Assembly (NCBI RefSeq): GCF_013170705.1
Contig: NZ_CP033334.1
Span: forward strand, 5,247,501-5,311,500
DNA: 64,000 bases
Source: Mesorhizobium loti
GTDB taxonomy: Bacteria > Pseudomonadota > Alphaproteobacteria > Rhizobiales > Rhizobiaceae
Direction: 5' to 3'
The notes below the pieces were generated by a model. It was not told where the DNA came from. It made no database searches and worked only from the letters and a program-made list of their open reading frames with translations. Both the position numbers and the translations under genes were made by a program. Below, one piece after another: positions 17,333 to 26,651 of this stretch; the first letter of the stretch is position 1, and every line of letters starts with the position of its first letter.

Positions 17333-17959
17333 ATGACACAAGCAAGGCGAACAGCGACCGAACCGAGGCGCCAGCCGAAGCAGGAGCGCAGCCGCGAGCG
17401 CATCGACGCCATCCTGTCGACGACCATGAAGCTGATCGGCGAGAAGGGCATCGATGCCGTCACCATGAAGGAGGTCGGCATGCTGGCGGGCGGGCCGATC
17501 GCCACCGTCTACCACTATTTCCCCAACAAGTCGGCGATCCTGGCGATGCTCTATGAGCGGTTTTCGGAGATCAGCCGCGCGCGACTGGCTGATATCATCG
17601 CCGATGTCCGCGAAGCCAAGGACGTCATCGTCGCGGCCGACCGCCTGCTTGACGATTATCTGAGCCGCGTCGCCGGCGACCCAGCCATCCAGGATCTGCA
17701 GAACGCCATCCAGGCCGACAAGGCGCTCAAGAATCTCGACATCGCCGAAACTCGGCGCCAGGCCAGGATGTTCTGCGACCATGTCATCGGCTTGATCGAG
17801 CCGCCGAAGCACGAGCAGTTCGAACGCATCGTTCTGTTGATCTTCCAGCTCGCCGGCGGCGTGGTGCGCCTGGCACTTGCGGAGGGCGAAGCGGAAAGCC
17901 GCCGCACCATCGAGGATTACCGGTCGATCATCCACACCCAGTTGCGGCTGTTTCTTTAG
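17333..17959 (+). CDS. TetR-family regulator divergent from the MFS/lactone-oxidase operon
   Basis: The protein is ~208 residues from ATG 17333 (MTQARRT...). The basic N-terminal arm RRQPKQERSRERI leads into the TetR helix-turn-helix, with VTMKEVGMLAGGPIATVYHYFPNKSAILAMLYERF. The C-terminal ligand domain (about 75-208) is not one I can assign. Upstream in-frame starts exist back to 17279, but the arm sequence favours 17333. It probably represses the divergent operon and itself through the palindrome at 17244-17260. Confidence 0.9.
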   Translation: MTQARRTATEPRRQPKQERSRERIDAILSTTMKLIGEKGIDAVTMKEVGMLAGGPIATVYHYFPNKSAILAMLYERFSEISRARLADIIADVREAKDVIVAADRLLDDYLSRVAGDPAIQDLQNAIQADKALKNLDIAETRRQARMFCDHVIGLIEPPKHEQFERIVLLIFQLAGGVVRLALAEGEAESRRTIEDYRSIIHTQLRLFL

Positions 17960-18036
17960 CGGAGCGGCGACCGGGATTTTTCGGCACCGCCGGTCAGCGC
18001 CAGAAAAAATTCCCGTGATTGCCCCTTCCCGTGCGC

Positions 18037-18067
18037 CTTGACTCTCGCAGGCCGTCAGCCTATTTCA
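18037..18067 (+). promoter_or_regulatory. RpoH-type heat-shock promoter of groESL
   Basis: CTTGAC starts at 18037 and CCTATTTC follows with the classic 17-base spacing, matching the alphaproteobacterial sigma-32 consensus (CTTGAC, then CYTATNT). It lies directly ahead of the CIRCE element. The hexamers TTGACT and TATTTC could also serve the housekeeping sigma factor. Confidence 0.75.
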
Positions 18068-18075
18068 GCGCCACG

Positions 18076-18102
18076 TTAGCACTCGCCATTGGTGAGTGCT
18101 AA
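18076..18102 (+). promoter_or_regulatory. CIRCE element (HrcA operator) of groESL
   Basis: TTAGCACTC and GAGTGCTAA flank a 9-base spacer, a perfect match to the CIRCE consensus. HrcA bound here represses groESL until heat shock. The site lies 65 bases upstream of groES. Confidence 0.97.
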
Positions 18103-18166
18103 CCGTATGTCCGGCTTCGCCGGACGGAGGAACTGTTTCTCACCGTTCTCATTCGAGGAAGAAAAA

Positions 18167-18463
18167 ATGGCAAAGTCGAAGTTCCGCCCGCTTCATGACC
18201 GCGTGGTCGTTCGCCGGGTCGAATCCGAATCCAAGACCGCCGGCGGGATCATCATCCCGGATACGGCGAAGGAAAAGCCGCAGGAAGGCGAGATCATCGC
18301 CGTCGGCTCCGGCGCCCGCGACGAAAGCGGCAAGCTGGTGCCCCTGGACGTCAAGGCCGGCGACCGCATCCTGTTCGGCAAGTGGTCGGGCACCGAAGTC
18401 AAGCTCAATGGCGAAGACCTTCTGATCATGAAGGAATCCGACATCATGGGCATCATCGGCTGA
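18167..18463 (+). CDS. groES: co-chaperonin GroES
   Basis: This 98-residue protein starts with [20 protein letters not shown] and carries the mobile loop ([19 protein letters not shown]) that docks on GroEL, ending [12 protein letters not shown]. GroES caps the GroEL cavity as a seven-subunit ring during ATP-driven folding. GAGGAAG precedes the ATG. The frame is open further upstream, but that part overlaps the CIRCE region and is not coding. groEL follows after 62 bases in the same transcript. Confidence 0.98.
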   Translation: MAKSKFRPLHDRVVVRRVESESKTAGGIIIPDTAKEKPQEGEIIAVGSGARDESGKLVPLDVKAGDRILFGKWSGTEVKLNGEDLLIMKESDIMGIIG

Positions 18464-18486
18464 TTATCGGCCTCACCGTCAACTGA

Positions 18487-20335
<1,849 letters not shown>

Positions 20336-20362
20336 TCCAGCCTACCTGGCGTATGTATGCGG

Positions 20363-20391
20363 AAAGGGGCGGCAGCGATGCCGCCCTTTTT
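20363..20391 (+). terminator. intrinsic terminator of groESL
   Basis: GGGCGGCA and TGCCGCCC pair around GCGA and are followed by TTTTT, a standard Rho-independent terminator. It lies 182 bases after the groEL stop because the tandem repeat separates the two. Confidence 0.9.
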
Positions 20392-20410
20392 GTTGTGCGG
20401 TTGGCCTGGC

Positions 20411-20700
20411 CGGCGCGATCGGGCAGCCAAGCGAAAACTCATCGTCCTCCAGCATCCGGGCCACGGACTGATAGATGTGGTGGACCGCGACTGCCGGATT
20501 ATTTTCCGGGGCCAGTTGAGCGCCCAAGCGCTCCGTCACCTCGGCCACGCTGGCGCGCGTCACCTCGACGACCAGTTGGTCCTTGCCGCCCGGGAAATGG
20601 AAATAGAGCGAGCCTCGGGTGCGGCGCTGGCGCTTAAAATGTCGTTCAGCGACGTGCCGTGATAGCCGCCGCCGCTTCGATCATCCGAGTGCGTGTATCA
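20411..20700 (-). pseudogene. decayed TetR-family regulator fragment
   Basis: Reading the reverse strand in three frames recovers pieces of one TetR protein: DTRTRMIEAAA, then YHGTSLNDIL, then SLYFHFPGGKDQLVVEVTRA and RMLEDDEFSLGCPIAP. The first joint lacks the codons that normally link these parts. The second needs one extra base near 20625 (A-P-E where A-P-R-G is expected). The protein stops matching after CPIAP at 20411, just beside the groESL terminator, and the C-terminal half of a normal ~190-residue protein is absent. It is of the LmrA/YxaF-like type. Confidence 0.8.
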
Positions 20701-21009
20701 GGAACCGGGCCACGACAAATACGTGGAAGCCGATCGGCGAAGCCGCGCTGCTCGCCGCATCAGGGGTGCGACACGACAATCCGCGGCATGGCGTGATGGC
20801 GAAGATGCGCCGCCTTGCGCGGCCACACCTGCCATCAATGAGAACGGTTGACTATTTATCTGTCTTTTTCATCAATAAAATCAGTCACTTCCATCAAATT
20901 TCCGTGGTCCGGCAAAAACTGTCGGACAATATTTTTTAACACATTCGCGATTACCAAAGGGCAAGCGCAAGGCGAAGTCGCTCGAGCGTGTGGTGTCGGG
21001 TAACCAGCG
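20701..21009. other. intergenic region before the TadG-like operon
   Basis: I recognise no gene. The right part (about 20850-20945) is AT-rich for this genome (CTATTTATC, TCAATAAAATC, ATATTTTTTAAC) and probably holds the promoter of the TadG/TadE-like operon. The left part next to the TetR remnant may be further decayed sequence. Confidence 0.45.
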
Positions 21010-23082
21010 ATGCATTTTTTCCGGCGATTTTTGTGGAACCGCGACGGCAACATCCTGATCATTTCGGCACTGGTGATGCCGGTCTTGATCGGCATGGCGG
21101 CGCTGGTGACCGAATATGGCGCCGCGCTGGTCCAGCAGGCCGACAATCAGCGCGTTGCCGACCTCTCGGCCTATGCGGGCGCGCTCGCCTACAATGCCAA
21201 CAAGTCCACCGACCAGATGACTGCCACAGCTGTCGGCGTCGCGGTGCTTAACGGCGTCGACGCCGCCAATGTCCAGGTCAGCCTGGTTGCCTCCCCCAGG
21301 ACAACCGGCGTCAACGCCGTTTCGGTGTCGATCAACACTTACAGGACCCTGTTCCTGGCACGCGTCCTGAACGATCGCCAGCAGTTGCAGATCTACGCCA
21401 ATTCGGTGGCCGAGGTCGGCGCTCAACCACAGACACCCGGATGCATGCTCGCGCTTGACGGCACGCAGACCGGCGTGACGCTGAGCGGCGGCACCTCGAT
21501 CTCGGCGCCGAAATGCACCGTCTCCTCCAACAACACCGTGACCGTCCCTTGCGGCACCAGCATTTCGGCAATCGGCGTCAACTACAATTCCGCCGCGGCT
21601 CCAAGCCAGCCCTGCAATGGCATCACCGGCCCAAACGGGGCGGCCGCGGTGATCACCAAGAAATCGACTCCCGACCCGCTGGCCGGCAATGCCGCGGTCA
21701 CGGCCGCCGTGGCCCGCTTTTCAACCGTGGCCGCACTGTCGGCGACGACCGCCCCTTCCGCTCCGACCAATACGACCGGCACCAACATCGACTTCGCGTG
21801 GGACCAGACCGCGACGATGAACGCTGCTGCTGCCGCTGGCTGTACCGCGTCCTGGTCGCAGCCGACCTGGACGTTCAGTTGTGGCAGCAAAACGACCATC
21901 AATCTGGGGACCGTCACTATTGGCGGCGGCATCAACCTGAACTTCGCCCTGAACGGTGCGGCAACGACCACCTATAATTTCGCCGGCGATTTCACCACCA
22001 GCGCCACGACGAATTTCGGTCCCGGAATCTACAATTTCACCAAGACCCTGACGACGGCGGGAACGACCACTTTCAAGACCGGCACTTACAATTTCGGCAA
22101 GCAGGTGACCACCGGTGGAACAACGACCTTTGGTGCCGGCACTTTCAACTTCACCAAGGGGTTGACCACCGGCGGCGGTGCCACCACAACCTTTGGCGCC
22201 GGCACTTTCAAGATTGGCCGCAGCGACACCGCCTGCAGCGGCTCCGGGCAGGTCAGCATCTGCAATACCTCCACCTTGACCTTTGGCGGACCGAGCGTTT
22301 TCGAACTGCCCGGCGGCTATACCAACACCGGCGGCTCGACACTCGTCTTCGGCTCGGGTACGACCAATTCCTACAAGATCGGCCCCGGCAGCAACGGCGA
22401 TGCCATCACGATCGGCGGCGGGTCCACCACGATCATGGCCGATGCGACCGGCGCGAGCAGCGTCTTCCAGGTCGTCGGCAATGTGAATGGCGGTGGCGGC
22501 GGCAGCTGCTTTGTCGTCAGCGCCGCGGCACAACACGACATCTCAGGCAACTTCATCGGCTCGGGCGCCATCCTGCTTGGCGCCGGCGTCTATACCGTGG
22601 ACGGCTATTTCGCGCTTGGCGGCAATGGCGGCGGCAGCGCCAACTGCAACGGCAGCACCATCAGCGTCAGCGGCGCCAGTGTGACGCTTGTGCTGTCGGG
22701 CAAGGCAAAGTCCAGTTCGGGAAGTTGCAACGGCTATGTCTTCTGCGTCGCCGCCGGCTACAGCAACATCGTGCTCACCGCACCGCAGTCGGGAGCAACG
22801 GCGAAGCTGGCGGTTATCGGTCCGACGGCGACCACAAACACCGGCGGCGCGACATTCGCCGAAGGCGGCTCCAACGCCCAGATATCAGGTGCATTCTATT
22901 TTCCCTATGGCCCGATCGTCATGAATGGCGGCTCGAGCGTGCTGGGATCGAAGACCGACTCGAGCAAGTGCCTGCAGATGATCGGCTCGCGCATCACGCT
23001 ATCAGGCGGCACCGCGGCCGCTTCGGAATGCATCGCCGCCCCGAGCACCAGTGCCAGCAGCAAGGTGAGCCTCGTGCAATGA
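21010..23082 (+). CDS. TadG-like protein with Gly/Thr-rich repeat domain
   Basis: This 690-residue protein has a TadG-type N-terminus: DGNILIISALVMPVLIGMAALVTEYGAALVQQADNQRVADLSAYAGA, one membrane helix and an extracytoplasmic remainder. Residues ~321-405 hold four imperfect repeats of about 18-20 residues of the form (Y/F)NFxKxLTTxGTTTFxxGT, which suggests a beta-solenoid. Further Gly/Ser/Thr-rich strands and paired Cys follow. The C-terminus resembles the protein truncated at the window start. Two TadE-like genes follow with ATGA overlaps, so the three are one operon. A role in pilus or cell-surface assembly is inferred. Confidence 0.82.
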   Translation: MHFFRRFLWNRDGNILIISALVMPVLIGMAALVTEYGAALVQQADNQRVADLSAYAGALAYNANKSTDQMTATAVGVAVLNGVDAANVQVSLVASPRTTGVNAVSVSINTYRTLFLARVLNDRQQLQIYANSVAEVGAQPQTPGCMLALDGTQTGVTLSGGTSISAPKCTVSSNNTVTVPCGTSISAIGVNYNSAAAPSQPCNGITGPNGAAAVITKKSTPDPLAGNAAVTAAVARFSTVAALSATTAPSAPTNTTGTNIDFAWDQTATMNAAAAAGCTASWSQPTWTFSCGSKTTINLGTVTIGGGINLNFALNGAATTTYNFAGDFTTSATTNFGPGIYNFTKTLTTAGTTTFKTGTYNFGKQVTTGGTTTFGAGTFNFTKGLTTGGGATTTFGAGTFKIGRSDTACSGSGQVSICNTSTLTFGGPSVFELPGGYTNTGGSTLVFGSGTTNSYKIGPGSNGDAITIGGGSTTIMADATGASSVFQVVGNVNGGGGGSCFVVSAAAQHDISGNFIGSGAILLGAGVYTVDGYFALGGNGGGSANCNGSTISVSGASVTLVLSGKAKSSSGSCNGYVFCVAAGYSNIVLTAPQSGATAKLAVIGPTATTNTGGATFAEGGSNAQISGAFYFPYGPIVMNGGSSVLGSKTDSSKCLQMIGSRITLSGGTAAASECIAAPSTSASSKVSLVQ

Positions 23083-23684
23083 GAAATCCGTCACGCCTTG
23101 GCCTCAGCCTGCTCGCCGGCATCGCTCATTCATTCACGGACTTCCTTCGGCGTCAGAAAGCAGGCGTATCGGCGGTCGAGTTCGCGCTCGTCACTCCGGT
23201 GCTGCTCGTGATCCTGGCGGGAACCGTCGACATAGGCGGCTCACTGAAGGCCAAGTTCGAACTGAGCTCGGCGGTCTCGGCCGGTTCGAACTATGCGCTG
23301 CTCAATGGCGACAAGGTCAACTCCTCCGGCGGCAGCGCGCTGGCCGGCAACATCGCCACGGTGGTAACGAGCGGCCTGAGCGGCAATGCCGGCAACATTC
23401 AGGTCGTCATCAACAACGGCCCGACGATCGCGTATGACGCCAGCACGTCCAAGGCGACCCAGAGCGGCACGGCCGCGAATGCGGATCTCTGCTACTGCCC
23501 GGGCAATTCCGGGACTGTCGCCTGGAGCGCTCCGGTCGCATGCGCCAGCATCTGCAGTGCCGGCGGGATCGCCGGAAAATTCGTGACGATCGCGGCCAGC
23601 AAGCCCTACACGCCGCTTTTTGGCGGCTTCGGCATCGTCACCAACGGCAATATCACCGTCAACTCGGTGGTGCAGCCGCAATGA
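23079..23684 (+). CDS. TadE-like pseudopilin-type protein
   Basis: The 201-residue protein starts at the ATG that overlaps the preceding stop. After a short basic segment it has the TadE motif GVSAVEFALVTPVLLVILAGTVDIGG, where the Glu of the VEFAL core follows the likely prepilin-peptidase cleavage point. The rest is a Ser/Gly/Ala-rich extracytoplasmic domain with Cys in CYCPGN and CASIC. TadE-type minor pseudopilins support Flp pilus assembly. It is flanked by a TadG-like and a second TadE-like gene. Confidence 0.85.
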   Translation: MRNPSRLGLSLLAGIAHSFTDFLRRQKAGVSAVEFALVTPVLLVILAGTVDIGGSLKAKFELSSAVSAGSNYALLNGDKVNSSGGSALAGNIATVVTSGLSGNAGNIQVVINNGPTIAYDASTSKATQSGTAANADLCYCPGNSGTVAWSAPVACASICSAGGIAGKFVTIAASKPYTPLFGGFGIVTNGNITVNSVVQPQ

Positions 23685-24121
23685 GCCGTTCTCGGTCATT
23701 CCTGCGCGACAGATCCGGCGCCAACGCCGTCGAGTTCGCGCTGCTGTCGGTGCCGTTGCTGATGGTGTTGATGGGCACGTTCGAGTTCGGTCGCATGTAC
23801 TGGGCGCAGCACGTGCTGAATGAGATCGCCGCCGCGGGGGCGCGTTGCGTCGGCGTGCTGCAGAGCGGATGCACGCAGAACGGCGCTTACAACGCCGCCA
23901 GCGCCATCAGCTATATCAGCGACAGGGCGGCAGCCGACGGCATTGTCCTGAGCACGGCCAACATCACCGTCAGCAACAACACCACCTGCTCGGGTCTGTC
24001 CGGCTTTTCGAGCGTCCAGGTCTCCTACACGTTCGCGACCGTGCTGCCGGCCTTCCTCACCTCGCTGGCGAATGGCCCCGACCTCAGCGCCAAGGCTTGC
24101 TTCCCAAATCAGGGCGCCTGA
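23681..24121 (+). CDS. TadE-family minor pseudopilin
   Basis: The 146-residue protein begins at the ATG overlapping the previous stop. It shows the clearest TadE signature of the three, RDRSGANAVEFALLSVPLLMVLMGTFEFGRMYW. The C-terminal ~95 residues contain several Cys (RCVGVLQSGC, TTCSGL, KACFPNQGA) that may form disulfides outside the membrane. No prepilin peptidase, TadA ATPase or secretin gene is in the window, so this operon is separated from any core tad cluster here. Confidence 0.88.
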   Translation: MSRSRSFLRDRSGANAVEFALLSVPLLMVLMGTFEFGRMYWAQHVLNEIAAAGARCVGVLQSGCTQNGAYNAASAISYISDRAAADGIVLSTANITVSNNTTCSGLSGFSSVQVSYTFATVLPAFLTSLANGPDLSAKACFPNQGA

Positions 24122-24186
24122 TGCAGTGCGCCTATAAGCGATCTCGGTTTTGAGAGGGCGGCACGCATGGGAACAAGGGCCTGGAG

Positions 24187-24798
24187 CTAGCGATCGGCAA
24201 GGGCCAGCTTGGCGCCGAGCATGACAAAGGCGCCCGCGAACGTCCTGCGCATCCAGGTCAGCACCATCGGCCGCGACACGACATGGCTGCGGATCGAGGC
24301 GGCGAAGATGCCGTAGCCGACGAAAACCACGAAGGTCAGAAGCATGAAGACGGCGCTGAGTTCCAGCATCCTCGACAGCGCGTTGGGCTCGGTGGTGCTG
24401 ACGAATTGCGGCAGGAAGGCGAAGAAGAAGATCGACAGCTTCGGATTGAGCACGTTGACCAGGATGCCGGTGGCGATCACCTTGCCGGCCGAGCGCGGCG
24501 CGACATTATCCTCGACGCTCAAGCCGCCCTTCTCCTTCAGCGTGTTCCAAGCCATGTAGATGAGATAGGCGACGCCTAGATATTTCAGCGTTTCGAAAGC
24601 AACCGCGCTGGTGTGCAGCAACGCCGCAAGCCCGGTGATGGCGGCCGCCATGTGCGGGATGATGCCGAGCGTGCAGCCGAAGGCCGCAATGATCGAGGCC
24701 CGCGCACCGCGCGAAAGTCCGGCGCTCAGCGTGTAGAGAACGCCGGTGCCGGGCGAAGCCACGACGATCAGCGACGTCAACAGGAATTCGATGCTCAC
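24187..24798 (-). CDS. LysE/RhtB-family amino-acid exporter
   Basis: The 203-residue membrane protein has about six hydrophobic segments and the LysE N-terminal signature ASPGTGVLYTLSAGLSRGARASIIAAFGCTLG. Members export amino acids or derivatives such as homoserine lactone from the cytoplasm. I chose the GTG at 24798, which has GAGGAA at the right distance; the frame is open further upstream without a better start. It is a single gene, so its substrate cannot be named. Confidence 0.9.
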   Translation of the reverse strand: MSIEFLLTSLIVVASPGTGVLYTLSAGLSRGARASIIAAFGCTLGIIPHMAAAITGLAALLHTSAVAFETLKYLGVAYLIYMAWNTLKEKGGLSVEDNVAPRSAGKVIATGILVNVLNPKLSIFFFAFLPQFVSTTEPNALSRMLELSAVFMLLTFVVFVGYGIFAASIRSHVVSRPMVLTWMRRTFAGAFVMLGAKLALADR

Positions 24799-24900
24799 GA
24801 TGGTTCCTCCACGGCCCTGCCCGGCCGGGAACGTACCGGGCCAACGGGCGCCGCACAAGCGGAGGCGATTTGCGCAATCCCCGTTTGGGTAGATCGGTAG

Positions 24901-25281
24901 CTACACCGGCAATCCGATCGCCCGGCGCGCCATCAGGCATTCCGCGTCGCCAGGCATGCAGGCGCGACAGACATCCGGACGCAATTCGTAGATGCCGCAT
25001 GCGGTCGACTTGCCGATTTCGCCCGACAAGGCCGAACAGCGCACGCCCTCGCAGCGCATGCCCGACAGGTCGGCCGCTACATATTGCTCAGGGATGCGGT
25101 CGAGCTGCGCGTCATCCTCGGTCGAAAAGCGCGGCCATTCGGCTGAATATGAACAGCACGCGCCACAGCTCTGACAATCGAAGACAGAAGCGGTTTCGCG
25201 TCGCGACGACGAAAGTCTCGCGGCAGCGACCAGGGCGAACAGCCCTGGCGTGGCAGAATTGCGATCGGCGTCCTGCGGCAA
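24901..25281 (-). CDS. YkgJ-family cysteine-cluster protein
   Basis: The core is the YkgJ Cys cluster: FDCQSCGACCSYSAEWP, then RCSALSGEIGKSTACGIYELRPDVCRACMPGDAECL. These Cys are thought to bind zinc or an iron-sulfur cluster. I place the start at TTG 25281, four bases after the stop of the tiny upstream gene, giving 126 residues. Codons before the Cys core are less convincing, so a later start is possible. It ends a four-gene operon of small proteins (26083 to 24901). Confidence 0.82.
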   Translation of the reverse strand: MPQDADRNSATPGLFALVAAARLSSSRRETASVFDCQSCGACCSYSAEWPRFSTEDDAQLDRIPEQYVAADLSGMRCEGVRCSALSGEIGKSTACGIYELRPDVCRACMPGDAECLMARRAIGLPV

Positions 25282-25285
25282 GGCG

Positions 25286-25450
25286 CTATTTCTTCTTACC
25301 TGTCTTGCGCGCCGGCGCTTCAGCGGGCGACTTGAACAGATCGGTCGCGGCTTCGCCAGCTTCGCTGGCTTTCGCGGCAACCGGCTTGGCCGGCTTTGCA
25401 GCGGGAGCCGGCGTTGCCGGCTGATCCTTGGCGGAAAATTTAATGGCCAT
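25286..25450 (-). CDS. tiny Lys/Ala/Pro-rich basic protein
   Basis: This 54-residue frame starts ATG-GCC-ATT-AAA and ends in a KTGKKK tail. The sequence alternates Pro, Ala and Lys (PAPAAKPAKPVAAKASEAGE), like the tails of histone H1-like bacterial DNA-binding proteins. It lies between two genes of a compact operon with one base from the upstream stop region and four bases to the YkgJ start, which supports expression. A nucleic-acid-binding role is only a guess from composition. Confidence 0.7.
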   Translation of the reverse strand: MAIKFSAKDQPATPAPAAKPAKPVAAKASEAGEAATDLFKSPAEAPARKTGKKK

Positions 25451-25451
25451 G

Positions 25452-25859
25452 TCAGTCCTCGTCGGCGAAACGCGATGATGGTGCGCGCGGATTGCGCAAG
25501 CGGCCGATCAGCGCCGAAACCGCCGTGATGTTCATTTCCTCGGGCGACCAGTTCCTGGCTTCCGCTATGTGATGCGGCGCCAGTTCACGATGCGTGCTGC
25601 CGCTGTAGGCGGCATCCTGGTAGGTCACCCGCTCCTGGGTCTTTTTGTCCTCGCGGACATATTCGATCAGGTAGTTCGGGGCTTCGGCACGGCCGCGCAC
25701 GCCAACGCGTACCTGGGCGTCGCCATGGGCGCGCTTGCAGCGTTCGAGTTTTTCCAGCACGCGCCGGACGTATTCGACCGGCTTGTCCAGGGTTTCGACC
25801 ATGTCGGCAATGGTCGCATCGGCCGCGATCGGCGTCGGCGGTACGCGCTTGGTGGCCAT
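25452..25859 (-). CDS. conserved hypothetical protein, small-operon member
   Basis: The 135-residue, charged, soluble protein has a helical middle (ATIADMVETLDKPVEYVRRVLEKLERCKRAHG) and a C-terminal NWSPEEMNITAVSALIGRLRNP stretch. I do not recognise a named family. Its ATG overlaps the stop of the upstream gene by one base (TGATG), and the tiny basic protein starts two bases after its stop, so it is certainly part of the same translation unit. Confidence 0.7.
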   Translation of the reverse strand: MATKRVPPTPIAADATIADMVETLDKPVEYVRRVLEKLERCKRAHGDAQVRVGVRGRAEAPNYLIEYVREDKKTQERVTYQDAAYSGSTHRELAPHHIAEARNWSPEEMNITAVSALIGRLRNPRAPSSRFADED

Positions 25860-26083
25860 CAGCGTTTTCCGGCTCGTTTCGGCTGCACCGCGAGTGCTGC
25901 CGCCGCCGCCATCTCGTCGGCTTCCTTTTCGAGGCGCAGCTCGCGCAAACGGGCGGTCTTGGCTTCCCGCGCCTCGCTTACGGCATCGCGTTCGGACATG
26001 ATGCGGTTGAGCGACATTGACTGGGTTTGCGTCCTGCTGAACAGCGACACCGCCGGATCGGCGGTCTTCGAATGGGCGGTCAA
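25859..26083 (-). CDS. small charged helical protein, first gene of the operon
   Basis: From TTG 26083, with AGGAG seven bases upstream, the product is 74 residues. It has a Ser/Thr-rich start and a highly charged helix (SERDAVSEAREAKTARLRELRLEKEADEMAAAAALAVQ) that should form a long alpha-helix or coiled coil. I recognise no family. The TGA/ATG overlap with the next gene shows coupling. Confidence 0.62.
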   Translation of the reverse strand: MTAHSKTADPAVSLFSRTQTQSMSLNRIMSERDAVSEAREAKTARLRELRLEKEADEMAAAAALAVQPKRAGKR

Positions 26084-26260
26084 GATCTTTCTCCTGTCAG
26101 GAGCCTGATGCCGATAGGACGAGACCGGCTCTTCGGTCAGGGCCACGCACGAAGCAACACGGCATTGGGGCAATAGGGCAGCGGATTCAAATTGCTGAGG
26201 CGTTCCATAGCACGTTCAGCCCGACGCGCAGCGCATTTTCGGCGGCAACAGGCGTAAAAT

Positions 26261-26285
26261 GAAAAAGGCCAGGCACCGCCTGACC
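26261..26285 (-). terminator. intrinsic terminator downstream of cspA
   Basis: On the reverse strand GGTCAGGC pairs with GCCTGGCC (one G-U pair) around a 3-base loop, followed by TTTTT. It lies 157 bases past the cspA stop and upstream of the next same-strand operon, separating the two. Confidence 0.75.
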
Positions 26286-26347
26286 TCCCCAGGAGTACCG
26301 CACATCCAGATGGATGCACAGGAACACTCCTTCATGCGCATGATCTG

Positions 26348-26371
26348 CCTTGGAATCTCAGGTTTCCAAGG
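26348..26371. repeat. inverted repeat in the cspA 3' region
   Basis: CCTTGGAA and TTCCAAGG (8 bp, perfect) flank an 8-base loop. There is no T-run, so it is not a terminator by itself. It may stabilise the 3' end of the cspA mRNA. The rest of the 26084-26441 gap holds the terminator at 26261-26285 and no gene. Confidence 0.5.
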
Positions 26372-26441
26372 CCATGCGCCTAAATTCGCCCATCACCGGT
26401 GCCAGTACATCCGTGGTCACCGGGAGGGCTGAATTCTTTCT

Positions 26442-26651
26442 TCAGGCCGCCTTCAACTGGTCGGCGGACATCTTGCCCGACTTGTTGTCGCGGACCATCT
26501 CGTAGCCGAGCTTCTGGCCCTCGACGATGTCGCGCATGCCGGCACGCTCTACGGCCGAGATGTGGACAAAAACGTCGGCCGAGCCGTCGTCAGGCTGAAT
26601 AAAACCAAAACCTTTGGTGGCGTTGAACCATTTAACTGTGCCGGTGCTCAT
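26442..26651 (-). CDS. cspA: cold-shock-domain protein
   Basis: The 69-residue protein is one cold-shock domain. RNP1 reads KGFGFIQPD and RNP2 reads DVFVHISAV; it starts [15 protein letters not shown]. It binds single-stranded RNA or DNA and melts mRNA structure. The start at 26651 follows AAGGG. The frame is open upstream to 26768, but that part is the leader. Rhizobia carry several such genes and not all are cold-induced. Confidence 0.97.
   Translation of the reverse strand: MSTGTVKWFNATKGFGFIQPDDGSADVFVHISAVERAGMRDIVEGQKLGYEMVRDNKSGKMSADQLKAA

Noticed and set aside
21976..22220. Repeats in the TadG-like gene as a CRISPR-like array
   Set aside because: The repeats are protein-level, in frame, degenerate in DNA and have no unique spacers.
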